In this document: one piece after another, positions 1 through 6,733 of the stretch
Numbering within the stretch: position 1 is the first letter of the stretch
How the letters are laid out: every line of letters begins with the position of its first letter
Source of the DNA: Atribacteria bacterium SCGC AAA255-G05
GTDB lineage: Bacteria; Atribacterota; Phoenicimicrobiia; Phoenicimicrobiales; Phoenicimicrobiaceae
Length of the DNA stretch: 8,517 nt
Direction of reading: 5' to 3'
Assembly: GCA_000405605.1 (NCBI GenBank)
Contig: ASPA01000080.1
Span: forward strand, 1 to 8,517
Translations under genes and position numbers: made by a program
Notes under the pieces: model-generated
Seen by the model: only the letters and a program-made list of their open reading frames with translations
What the model was told of the DNA's origin: nothing
Database searches by the model: none

Positions 1-79
1 GAAAGTTATTTGACTATCCTCACCTTTCAGATTATTCTATAGTTACAGAATGTTTTTTTAATTATAGACCCCTAAACTT

Positions 80-529
80 TTATAATTTTTTAAGGAGTTT
101 AAAATTTCTACCTTTCAATATTTTTATTATTTTTTCAGAGCTCTTTAAAACTTTAGGATTAACAGAATTAGAATAGTCAATAACTTCAGGTTGAATGCCG
201 ATAAAAATAAGTTCTTGAGTGTATTCCTTCAGATAAGATATTAAAAAGGATAAAGGCATACTGTGAGTAGTGAGGTGCAGGGCGCTAATTCTATCGGGAG
301 AGATTATTCTAAATTCGCCAGATTTAAGGTCCATCTCCACAGCATCGATAAGTACTACGAGATTGGGCCTATTTTTTTTGATGATTGAGGTAAAATTTTC
401 AGGAACAACCCCACAGTTTATAGAAAGCCAATCACGGTCTTTAAAGCTTTGGGCAATAATTGAACCTATTCCATCATCACCTCGAAGCGTATTTCCAATG
501 CCCATTAAAATATATTTTTTCGAATCCAT
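80..529 (-). CDS. hycI: HycI-type [NiFe]-hydrogenase maturation endopeptidase
   Basis: This is a 149-residue protease of the HycI/HyaD family, which removes the C-terminal peptide of a [NiFe]-hydrogenase large subunit after nickel insertion. The N-terminus carries the family signature GIGNTLRGDDG (residues 10-20). The three residues that bind nickel in E. coli HycI (Asp16, Asp62, His90) correspond to Asp19, Asp62 (in LIDAVEM) and His89 (in TTHSMPL). The GIQPE segment at 111-115 is also HycI-like and points to group 4 (formate-hydrogenlyase or Ech type) large subunits. I chose the ATG at 529 because AAAGGAA lies 5 nt upstream and homology begins there. The longer frame from 568 only adds 13 residues read from the intergenic repeat. 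It is separated from the gene upstream by a 284-bp repeat region, so it probably has its own promoter. No hydrogenase gene is visible here. The family call is secure; the partner is inferred. Confidence 0.9.
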   Translation of the reverse strand: MDSKKYILMGIGNTLRGDDGIGSIIAQSFKDRDWLSINCGVVPENFTSIIKKNRPNLVVLIDAVEMDLKSGEFRIISPDRISALHLTTHSMPLSFLISYLKEYTQELIFIGIQPEVIDYSNSVNPKVLKSSEKIIKILKGRNFKLLKKL

Positions 530-534
530 ATTTT

Positions 535-541
535 TTCCTTT
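535..541 (-). promoter_or_regulatory. Ribosome binding site that sets the hycI start
   Basis: On the minus strand this reads AAAGGAA, five bases before the ATG at 529. It supports that ATG over the in-frame ATG at 568, which lies inside the octamer repeat array and has no comparable site. Confidence 0.7.
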
Positions 542-542
542 A

Positions 543-622
543 AATTTACCAATTAGCCAATTACCCAATTAATCAATAGGAGAATTGGTAGATAGGTCAA
601 TTGGTTAATTAATCACTAATAT
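543..622. repeat. Degenerate 8-bp tandem array with hairpin potential
   Basis: About nine to ten consecutive octamers follow the loose pattern AATTANCC or its variants (AATTTACC, AATTAGCC, AATTACCC, AATTAATC, AATTGGTA, AATTGGTT), in steady 8-base register from 543. The array folds on itself: 551-568 is largely complementary to 593-610. In the hycI transcript this gives an imperfect stem of about 18 bp ending roughly 10 bases before the ribosome binding site. I see no open reading frame of its own and no transposase. Its role is unknown; it could be a by-product of repeat expansion or a structured 5' leader. Confidence 0.65.
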
Positions 623-662
623 GTTATCATAATAAAAAATATTTAACAAATTGAATGATATA

Positions 663-818
663 TTGCGTATCGCGTCAAAATACAGTAATAAGTGATATGT
701 AATGAGTAATGAGTTTATACTCTTAAGTTTACAAAAACAGGTTACTTGTCACATATTACACATTACACTGCTTACTGGTAAACCGGTAAACCAGATAACT
801 GGTTAACCAAATACTAAC
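663..818. repeat. Compound intergenic repeat, copy A (7-bp arms plus 8-bp tail)
   Basis: The order is: a short GCGTATC-like stretch (about 665-674); a left arm of 7-bp units with consensus AGTAATR (684-711); a short spacer with a small GAGT/ACTC hairpin (711-722); a right arm of 7-bp units with consensus ATTACAC (741-775); then 8-bp units such as TAAACCGG, TAAACCAG and TTAACCAA (779-818) that run into the stop codon of the gene ending at 814. The right arm is close to the reverse complement of the left, so the element is a long imperfect inverted repeat. The same layout recurs at 2720-2904. It fills most of the 284-bp gap, which holds no gene. Confidence 0.75.
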
Positions 819-1239
819 TACTATTTCTAAAATACTTTTCTGCTAAAAGCACTGCTGCAAAATCATCATAATGGCAAGATGGAACTCTTAAAGACAAAGG
901 AATAAGTTTAAAAATGCCTTGAGGGGGATGGGCTTCAAAATATTTTTTTCTTGCCCCCAAAGTGCTAAATTTTTCTTCAATTAGAATTATCTTTAATTGC
1001 GAAAAGTGGTTTTTTAAGCTCTCTTCTATGCTTTTGCAATTAGTGCCGTTTCCTAAAATAATTTTATCTATCTTGTAGATATTTAAACTATTTTCGATAG
1101 CCTTTACTATCTCCTCTGTGGGAATAACTTCTCTTTGTAAAACGCTTAAATTAGAGTCCACCACTGCGTAACCGCACTTTTTGGTTCCCGGATCAATAGC
1201 AATAATTATCTCTTCTTCTGGCATAATCTGTTCAACCAT
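814..1239 (-). CDS. YqgF/RuvX-like RNase H-fold protein, function unassigned
   Basis: This is a 141-residue protein with the RNase H-like fold pattern of the YqgF/RuvX superfamily (Holliday-junction resolvase-like and pre-16S rRNA-processing nucleases). The first strand has AIDPGTKKCGYAVVD (residues 14-28) with Asp16. A second acidic site is IEEK (87-90), where YqgF has DER. The third is YDDFAAVLLAEKYF (124-137), with Asp125 as the likely last acid before Ala-Ala. All three acidic positions look intact, so it could be an active nuclease. It is divergent from canonical YqgF and may be a paralogue rather than the housekeeping enzyme. It starts 16 bases after fdhD stops, so it is probably co-transcribed. 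The start is uncertain: AAGGG abuts the ATG at 1239, and the ATG at 1224 (residue 6) lies about 15 bases beyond it. Why it sits in a cofactor operon is unknown. Confidence 0.7.
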   Translation of the reverse strand: MVEQIMPEEEIIIAIDPGTKKCGYAVVDSNLSVLQREVIPTEEIVKAIENSLNIYKIDKIILGNGTNCKSIEESLKNHFSQLKIILIEEKFSTLGARKKYFEAHPPQGIFKLIPLSLRVPSCHYDDFAAVLLAEKYFRNSS

Positions 1240-1255
1240 CCCTTATATCAATTAA

Positions 1256-2035
1256 TTAAACTTCTATCCGTTCGGGGTAAGTATAAATATTCATTCTTTC
1301 CCCTCGAACAAAACCCACTAAAGTTATTCCTGTTTTTTTTGCTAATTCCACAGCTTCATCTGTAGGAGCCGCTCGAGAAATGATAATGGGTATTTTCCCG
1401 AAAGCAATTTTTGTTAGAATATCAGAAGTTATTCGGCAAGAGGTTAAAATTATAGTATTCTCTCTCGGTATATCCTTTAAAAATGCTTCTCCCAATATTT
1501 TATCGATAGTATTATAACGACTGATATCTTCGGTAAACAATATTATACAACCATGCTTATCAGCTAAAGCACAACTATGCACCCCTCCGGTAAGCTTAAA
1601 AAGTTCAGCTTTTTCTTGCATAGTACGCATCAATGTAAATATTATTCCGATCTTAACTTTTAAAAAACACTTTACAGGTAATAATTTACTTATTAATTTT
1701 TCTTCAATATTAGATCTCCGGGGAATTAAACTATCTCTCAAAGAGCCTTCCAAAGGTGAATAAATATTTTTCGCCTTTATTTTAATCGTCTTTTGTTCTT
1801 TATCTACAATTATAGAGGAAATATCTTCTTTTTTCTGTAAAATGCCTGAGGTATATAGAAATCCTACTCCTAAATAATCATAATTTTCAGGACTACCCTT
1901 TAAGGTAACCAACTTTTTTTCATTTAAAAAAATAGCAAGCTTTGACTCTCTTACTATAATATCAGAAATTTCCTCTCTCTCCTTATTTTTAATCCGAATT
2001 ATATCAACTTTCTTATACTTCAAATTTTTTTTCAA
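1256..2035 (-). CDS. fdhD: FdhD-family formate dehydrogenase accessory protein, lacking the usual CxxC
   Basis: This is a 259-residue FdhD-family protein. FdhD passes sulphur from a cysteine desulphurase to the molybdenum cofactor and is needed for formate dehydrogenase activity. Family landmarks in order are LGVGFLYTSGIL (55-66), LTGGVHSCAL (148-157), EDISRYNTIDKILG (169-182, usually EDxGRHNAxDK), TSCRITSD (198-205, usually SGRxSxE), PTDEAVELA (224-232) and GFVRGERMNIYT (241-252). The catalytic Cys-x-x-Cys of E. coli FdhD (Cys118/Cys121), expected near residues 100-120, is absent; that stretch reads SLIPRRSNIEEK. The only cysteines are 123, 155, 163 and 200. It starts with TTG at 2035, six bases after the mobA stop, with its ribosome binding site inside the end of mobA, so translation is probably coupled. 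Family membership is firm; sulphurtransferase activity is doubtful. Confidence 0.85.
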   Translation of the reverse strand: MKKNLKYKKVDIIRIKNKEREEISDIIVRESKLAIFLNEKKLVTLKGSPENYDYLGVGFLYTSGILQKKEDISSIIVDKEQKTIKIKAKNIYSPLEGSLRDSLIPRRSNIEEKLISKLLPVKCFLKVKIGIIFTLMRTMQEKAELFKLTGGVHSCALADKHGCIILFTEDISRYNTIDKILGEAFLKDIPRENTIILTSCRITSDILTKIAFGKIPIIISRAAPTDEAVELAKKTGITLVGFVRGERMNIYTYPERIEV

Positions 2036-2040
2036 TTATT

Positions 2041-2685
2041 TCATTCTCTCCGATTATTAATTATTTTTTCTGCTTCTATTATATCTTTTTTATAATTAAT
2101 ATTAAAAAAAGAGTAAAATTCCGGATCATATTTTTTTATCTCTTCATCCTCAACAAATTTAACCTTTAAGTGAGGGAAAATCGCTCTAACAGAAAAAATA
2201 TGCTCCGCTAAATTTCTTTCAATTGTCTCCAAACATTTCTTACTATAGATGGCACATAATGGTTCTATATAGCCATCACCATAACGAGGGATAACTATGT
2301 CATTAGAATTAATATTTTCTGTCATATACTGAAGTAATTTTATCTCTAAAAAAGGCATATCGCAACCTACTACTATATTATATTGAGAGGGAGATATACT
2401 TAAGCCAGAATATATCCCCACCAAAGGACCCTTCTGAGAGAAGAAGTCTGGTACTACCTGTTTATAAGAGAGATATCTTTCCGGAGGACCAACTATAATG
2501 ATATTGTCCCCCACTACACACTTGAGTTTCGATCTAACTATATCGATAAGATACTTCCCATTTAATCTGAGCATTGACTTATTTTTATCAGAACCCATTC
2601 TACTGCTCTTCCCCCCGGCTAATATAATTGCAGTTAAGGAAGATATTTTTTTATCTTTTATTTTCATAGTGTTATATAATACCAT
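2041..2685 (-). CDS. mobA: Molybdenum cofactor guanylyltransferase (MobA)
   Basis: This 214-residue nucleotidyltransferase attaches GMP from GTP to molybdopterin, giving the (bis-)MGD cofactor used by formate dehydrogenases. The nucleotide-binding signature LAGGKSSRMGSDK lies at residues 22-34. The middle motif PDFFSQKGPLVGIYSGL (79-95) has the family's GPLxGI core. VVGCDMPFL (105-113) contains the metal-binding Asp109, EPLCAIY (141-147) matches the family's EPL-Y segment, and FFNINYKKD (193-201) resembles the C-terminal FxNINTPED. Length is normal. Two in-frame ATGs (2685 and 2667) are possible, and neither has a visible Shine-Dalgarno. Homology starts about residue 18, so the 2667 start (M7) is equally plausible. 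It heads a unit with fdhD and the YqgF-like gene. It is cut off from focA by a terminator and a repeat, so it needs its own promoter. Confidence 0.9.
   Translation of the reverse strand: MVLYNTMKIKDKKISSLTAIILAGGKSSRMGSDKNKSMLRLNGKYLIDIVRSKLKCVVGDNIIIVGPPERYLSYKQVVPDFFSQKGPLVGIYSGLSISPSQYNIVVGCDMPFLEIKLLQYMTENINSNDIVIPRYGDGYIEPLCAIYSKKCLETIERNLAEHIFSVRAIFPHLKVKFVEDEEIKKYDPEFYSFFNINYKKDIIEAEKIINNRRE
2046..2051 (-). promoter_or_regulatory. Ribosome binding site for the TTG start of fdhD
   Basis: The minus strand reads GGAGAG inside the last codons of mobA, ten bases before the TTG at 2035. The nearby ATG at 2044 runs into a stop two codons later, so TTG is the first usable start. The placement implies translational coupling of fdhD to mobA. 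Confidence 0.6.
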
Positions 2686-2719
2686 TTTGTTACTAAAAAA
2701 TATAGCACTAACAAAAGAA

Positions 2720-2904
2720 AGTATCGGGTATATAGTATCGAGTATCGCATAAAATACAGTAACAAGTAATAAATAATGAGTAATAAGATTAAATTTCTGA
2801 AATTATGAAAACGGGTACTTATTACAGGGTACTTATCACATGTTACACATTACTTCACTCATTGATTAGTTAGCTGGTTATTTAGTTACTTAGTTAATTA
2901 GTTT
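2720..2904. repeat. Compound intergenic repeat, copy B (7-bp arms plus 8-bp tail)
   Basis: The order matches copy A: three AGTATCG heptamers with one GGTATAT variant (2720-2747); an AAAATAC stretch; a left arm of AGTAATA-type 7-bp units (2758-2785); a spacer; a right arm of 7-bp units such as GGTACTT, ATTACAG, ATCACAT and GTTACAC (2814-2855); then five 8-bp units ending GTTA or GTTT (2865-2904). Bases 2751-2787 match 677-713 at 32 of 37 positions, and 2828-2853 match 741-766 at 23 of 26. It fills most of the 309-bp gap between focA and mobA. It has no gene of its own, no transposase and no evident target duplication. Confidence 0.75.
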
Positions 2905-2914
2905 AAAGTACAAT

Positions 2915-2950
2915 AAAAAGGGGTCAAATCTTATAAAAAATATGACCCCT
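2915..2950 (-). terminator. Rho-independent terminator after the formate dehydrogenase operon
   Basis: On the minus strand AGGGGTCA (2950-2943) pairs perfectly with TGACCCCT (2926-2919) across a 16-base AT-rich loop, and the stem is followed directly by a run of T. It lies about 45 bases after the focA stop. The strong 8-bp stem plus T tract is a classic terminator for transcription coming from nuoEF-fdhA-focA. Confidence 0.85.
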
Positions 2951-2994
2951 AATTATTATTTACCTTCATTAACTTTATTTTAGTTTCTTTATAT

Positions 2995-3867
2995 TTAGTT
3001 GTCTTTTTTCAAATATACTAACCAATAAACAGTTGCAACACAAATTGATCCACCTACAATGTTACCTAAGGTAACCGGAATCAAATTATTCACGAATAAT
3101 CCTTTTAAAGTAAGATTTCCTAATTTGTCAGCCAATCCTGCTGCAGCTACTACAGAAGCATTCCCTTTTAATAATAATCCCATTGGTATAAAATACATAT
3201 TAGCAACGGAATGTTCAAATCCACTAGCTACAAATGCCATAATAGGGAAATAGATTCCAAAAATCTTTCCAATTATATCTTTAGAAGCTACTGCCATCCA
3301 TACAGCCAAACATACCAACCAATTACAACCAATTCCTCGAGAAAAAGCTTCCCACCAGGTTAGGTTTACTTTTCCATTGGCAATTGCTAAAGCCTTTGCT
3401 CCTACTGCAAAATTACCCGTCTTCCAAAGTCCTGTTCCAAACATAATATAAACTAACAATAAGGAACCAAGAAAATTAGCAACATACACCCAAAACCAAC
3501 TTTTATACATTCTGCTTATCTTAACTTCTTGACTTAATACTCTTATTAAAATTAAATTATTTCCAGTAAAAAGCTCTGCACCTGCAATGATAACTAACAT
3601 TAGTCCTACTGAAAAAACACTCCCAAATATAAATTTAGTAAATCCTTCTCCAAGAAATTTCGACATATCATAAGTAGTTATGGTAGCTAATTCTGAACCG
3701 AAACCGATAAATGCTCCAGCCAATATTCCTAAAAGAATCATACGATATAATGGTAAATTAATCTTGGCTTTGGCTATTTCAATCATTGCACTTGCTACTC
3801 CTCCAGGTGAAAGAAAACCTGGCAAAATGTATCTTATGGGTTGAGTTGTTTCTGATTTTGAATTCAT
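2995..3867 (-). CDS. focA: Formate/nitrite transporter (FNT) family channel, probably formate
   Basis: This is a 290-residue inner-membrane protein of the FNT family, which forms pentameric channels for formate, nitrite or hydrosulphide. Six hydrophobic segments are visible, at about 43-63, 78-98, 122-145, 177-196, 202-222 and 258-286. Family signatures are AGAELFTGN (95-103), RGIGCNWLVCLAVW (177-190), GFEHSVANMYFIP (216-228) and NLIPVTLGNIVGG (261-273). His219 matches the pore histidine of E. coli FocA (His209). The start is supported by AAGGAG seven bases upstream. It lies 32 bases after the dehydrogenase stop and before a strong terminator, so it is the last gene of the operon. Context makes formate the likely substrate; the sequence alone does not separate FocA from FdhC-type members. 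Direction (import or export) depends on metabolism and cannot be read here. Confidence 0.9.
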   Translation of the reverse strand: MNSKSETTQPIRYILPGFLSPGGVASAMIEIAKAKINLPLYRMILLGILAGAFIGFGSELATITTYDMSKFLGEGFTKFIFGSVFSVGLMLVIIAGAELFTGNNLILIRVLSQEVKISRMYKSWFWVYVANFLGSLLLVYIMFGTGLWKTGNFAVGAKALAIANGKVNLTWWEAFSRGIGCNWLVCLAVWMAVASKDIIGKIFGIYFPIMAFVASGFEHSVANMYFIPMGLLLKGNASVVAAAGLADKLGNLTLKGLFVNNLIPVTLGNIVGGSICVATVYWLVYLKKDN

Positions 3868-3899
3868 TTTTTTTCTCCTTTTAATTAATTTTATTTGTT

Positions 3900-6632
3900 T
3901 TATATTTTTTTAATTTTAATGGCACATACCTTATATTCTGGGATCTTAGAAACAGGATCAAGAGCGGCATTAGTAAGTAAATTGGCAGCAGCTTCATGAA
4001 AATGAAAGCTTATGAAAACAACTCCCTTTCCAGATTTTTCAGTAACTTGTGCTTTAGCTTTAATCTTTCCCCGGCGAGAGGTCACTTCTACAAATTCTCC
4101 ATCTTTAACCCTCAGTTCTTCTGCATCCTGTGGACTAATTTCCACCAATGCTTCCGGATAAATTTCGTTTAATCCTTTAGATCTTCGCGTGATAGTCCCT
4201 GTATGGAAATGATACAATACTCTTCCGGTGGTAAGGAGCAATGGATATTCTTCATCCGGTAGTTCGGCAGCCTCTTTAAATTCTATTGGGAAGAATTTTC
4301 CCTTACCTCTACTGAATTTTCCTTTATGCAGATACTTGGTTCCCGGGTGATTGGCATCAAGACAAGGCCATTGCAATCCTCCATTATCCAATCGATTATA
4401 AAACATTCCGCCATAAATAGGGGTAAGAGAGGCAATCTCTTCCATTATTTCTGCTGGGCCACTATAGTTCATTTTATATCCCATCTTTTGAGCTAATTCG
4501 CTAATAATCTGCCATTCTGGTTTTGCCTCTCCAATCGGTTCAATTGCTTTTCTTATTCTTTGTACCCTCCTTTCTGTATTGGTAATTGTTCCATCTTTTT
4601 CCGCTGAAGTAACTCCCGGTAAAACGACATCAGCTAATTCGGTGGTTTCAGTCATAAAGACATCAGAAACAACTAAAAATTCCGTTCTTTTCAGTGCTTC
4701 TCTAGCATGATTTAAATCCGGGTCAGACATAGCCGGATTTTCTGCCATGATAAAAATTCCTTTAATCTTTCCGTCATAGGCAGCATTTAATATCTCTACT
4801 ACGGTCAATCCTACTTTATTGGACAAATCAACTCCCCAGGCTTTAGAAAATTTCTCCTGTATTTGAGGGTCAACAACTGCTTGGTAACCAGAATAAACAT
4901 TAGGTAATGCTCCTAAATCACATGCTCCCTGTACATTGCTCTGCCCCCGCAAAGGATTAACTCCAGTACTCTCTTTACCCACATTTCCGGTAATCATTGA
5001 AATATTGGCAGTAGATAAAACGTTATCTGTACCAGTGGTATGTTGAGTGATTCCCATCGAGTAAATTAGAGATACGGTGGGAGCAGTAGCATAAATCCTG
5101 GCCGCCTTCCGAATATCTTCTGCAGGAACTCCTGTTATTTTTTCCACTATCTCCGGAGTATATTTAAGTACGGTTTTTTTCATTTCTTCATAACCTTCAG
5201 TTCTTTCAGCAATAAATTTCTTATCTTCTAACCCTTCAGTAATGATAACGTTCATTAGTCCGTTAAAAAGAGCTACATCCGTACCGGGGCGCTGCCTTAA
5301 CCATAAAGTAGCATATTTAACTAATTCTATCTCTCGGGGATCGGCTACGATTAATTTTGCCCCATTTTTGGTAACTGCTTTTTTAATCTCCAAGGCAATT
5401 ATAGGATGATTTTCAGTGGTATTAGAACCGGTTAAATAAATTGCCGAAGCATTAGCAAGCTCTTTTATAGAATTGGTCATTGCCCCACTACCGAAGGCTT
5501 GAGCCAATCCTGCAACAGTCGCCGAATGACACAAACGGGCACAATGGTCAACGTTATTAGTCCCTAATACCGCACGACCAAATTTCATCAACAGATAATT
5601 TTCTTCATTAGTACACTTGGCAGAAGAAAGAACAGCCAAACTATCACTACCATTTTCTTTCTTAATCTGACTAAATTTGTCGCTAATTAACTGATAAGCT
5701 TCCTCCCAGCTGGCTTTCTCAAATTTACCATTTTTCTTGATTAAAGGAGTAGTCAATCGATCATCTCGATGGATATAATCATAACCAAAACGTCCTTTAA
5801 CACAGAGATTAATTCCGTTTACTACACTCTCTGGATTAGAGGTAACTTTTACTACTTTTCCATCTTTAATATTAAAATCAAAATTACATCCACACCCACA
5901 ATAGTTACAAGTGGTTTTTACTTTGGTAAACTCCCAGGCTCTCCCTTTCCCTTGAGCTGCTTTATCAATTAAAGCACCAACCGGACAAACCGCCACACAT
6001 TGTCCGCAAGAGACACAATTGGAATATTTTATTTCAGTATTAAAACCAGACGTCATTTTCGTTTCAAAACCTAATTTATTTCCTAACCCAGCGATAATCT
6101 CTGTTTTTGAACCTCGATACCCAAAATCGATAGCATGAGTCTGTTGAATTTCATTACATATTTCTACACATCGGCCACATAAAATACACTTATTTAAATC
6201 CCTAACAATAAAAGGATTGGTTTCATCTAAGGGTATCTGTTTTTTGGTTCGTTCAAATCTTGACTCCTTCACTCCTAATTCATATGCTAAATCCTCTAAA
6301 TCACAAGAACCATTTTTCTCACAGGTCATACAATCTAAAGGATGACTGGCTATCAACAGTTCTAATACTATTTTACGGGCATTAAGAACTCTTTCGCTAT
6401 GAGTATGAATTACTAATCCCTCCCTTACGGGATAAACGCAAGATGCCGTTAAAGTAGGTAAACCTTCTATCTCTACAACACAAACCCGACAAGAACCAGG
6501 AGTAAATCCTAACTCTGGCATAGCACATAGAGTAGGAATTTTGATACCTAATTCTTGGCTAACTTCCAATACGGTCTTGCCTTCTTGTACCACTACCTCC
6601 TGTCCATCTATAGTTATTTTAACTTCCTTCAT
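3900..6632 (-). CDS. fdhA: NAD-linked formate dehydrogenase catalytic subunit (Cys type, NuoG-like N-terminus)
   Basis: This 910-residue cytoplasmic enzyme interconverts formate and CO2. Its N-terminus is NuoG-like: a [2Fe-2S] domain (Cys36, 48, 51, 65), a His-Cys3 [4Fe-4S] site (His97, Cys101, 104, 110), and two ferredoxin-type [4Fe-4S] motifs (Cys149/152/155/159 and Cys206/209/212/216). The molybdopterin part follows with its own [4Fe-4S] site (Cys242, 245, 249, 277) and the conserved Lys279. The metal ligand is Cys368 (codon TGT) in ARLCHS, beside His369, where E. coli FdhF has Sec140-His141. Arg562 in PLRGQSNVQGA matches FdhF Arg333. A dinucleotide-binding C-terminal domain follows at about 795-910. 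There is no Tat signal. The layout matches FdsA-type NAD-dependent enzymes, and the NuoEF partner lies just upstream. A GAGGAGAGGA site sits eight bases before the ATG. Whether the metal is Mo or W cannot be told. Confidence 0.93.
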   Translation of the reverse strand: MKEVKITIDGQEVVVQEGKTVLEVSQELGIKIPTLCAMPELGFTPGSCRVCVVEIEGLPTLTASCVYPVREGLVIHTHSERVLNARKIVLELLIASHPLDCMTCEKNGSCDLEDLAYELGVKESRFERTKKQIPLDETNPFIVRDLNKCILCGRCVEICNEIQQTHAIDFGYRGSKTEIIAGLGNKLGFETKMTSGFNTEIKYSNCVSCGQCVAVCPVGALIDKAAQGKGRAWEFTKVKTTCNYCGCGCNFDFNIKDGKVVKVTSNPESVVNGINLCVKGRFGYDYIHRDDRLTTPLIKKNGKFEKASWEEAYQLISDKFSQIKKENGSDSLAVLSSAKCTNEENYLLMKFGRAVLGTNNVDHCARLCHSATVAGLAQAFGSGAMTNSIKELANASAIYLTGSNTTENHPIIALEIKKAVTKNGAKLIVADPREIELVKYATLWLRQRPGTDVALFNGLMNVIITEGLEDKKFIAERTEGYEEMKKTVLKYTPEIVEKITGVPAEDIRKAARIYATAPTVSLIYSMGITQHTTGTDNVLSTANISMITGNVGKESTGVNPLRGQSNVQGACDLGALPNVYSGYQAVVDPQIQEKFSKAWGVDLSNKVGLTVVEILNAAYDGKIKGIFIMAENPAMSDPDLNHAREALKRTEFLVVSDVFMTETTELADVVLPGVTSAEKDGTITNTERRVQRIRKAIEPIGEAKPEWQIISELAQKMGYKMNYSGPAEIMEEIASLTPIYGGMFYNRLDNGGLQWPCLDANHPGTKYLHKGKFSRGKGKFFPIEFKEAAELPDEEYPLLLTTGRVLYHFHTGTITRRSKGLNEIYPEALVEISPQDAEELRVKDGEFVEVTSRRGKIKAKAQVTEKSGKGVVFISFHFHEAAANLLTNAALDPVSKIPEYKVCAIKIKKI

Positions 6633-6733
6633 TATAAATTTCCTCTCCTCCTCTTATTTAACTGAGATTTTTATCTTTGTATAATTTTAATTAAAAATAT
6701 TTATTAGACTTCTCAATCCATGTAGAAAAATAT

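Noticed and set aside
33..59. AT-rich hairpin (33-50) followed by a run of T on the plus strand, like a terminator
   Set aside because: The stem has only about five good pairs with one G-C, and there is no identified plus-strand gene to end here.
1..79. Possible end of a plus-strand gene, or an upstream region of a further minus-strand gene
   Set aside because: A short plus-strand frame is open from base 3 but overlaps hycI antisense. No start, family motif or clear stop-terminator pairing is visible in 79 bases.
270..572. Plus-strand reading frame of about 100 codons
   Set aside because: It is antisense to hycI, has no recognisable motif, and its 3' end runs into the octamer repeat. The same reasoning rejects the plus-strand frames at 2498-2752, 3059-3253, 5769-5972 and 7800-8036, which lie opposite mobA, focA, fdhA and nuoEF.
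663..818. CRISPR array or miniature inverted-repeat transposon
   Set aside because: Units are 7-8 bp, degenerate and contiguous, with no unique spacers. No target duplication or sharply defined termini can be seen.
6633..6733. Internal promoter or terminator between nuoEF and fdhA
   Set aside because: The gap is very AT-rich with weak palindromes (AGAT/ATCT, TTTTAATTAAAA), but I see no convincing -35/-10 pair or GC stem.
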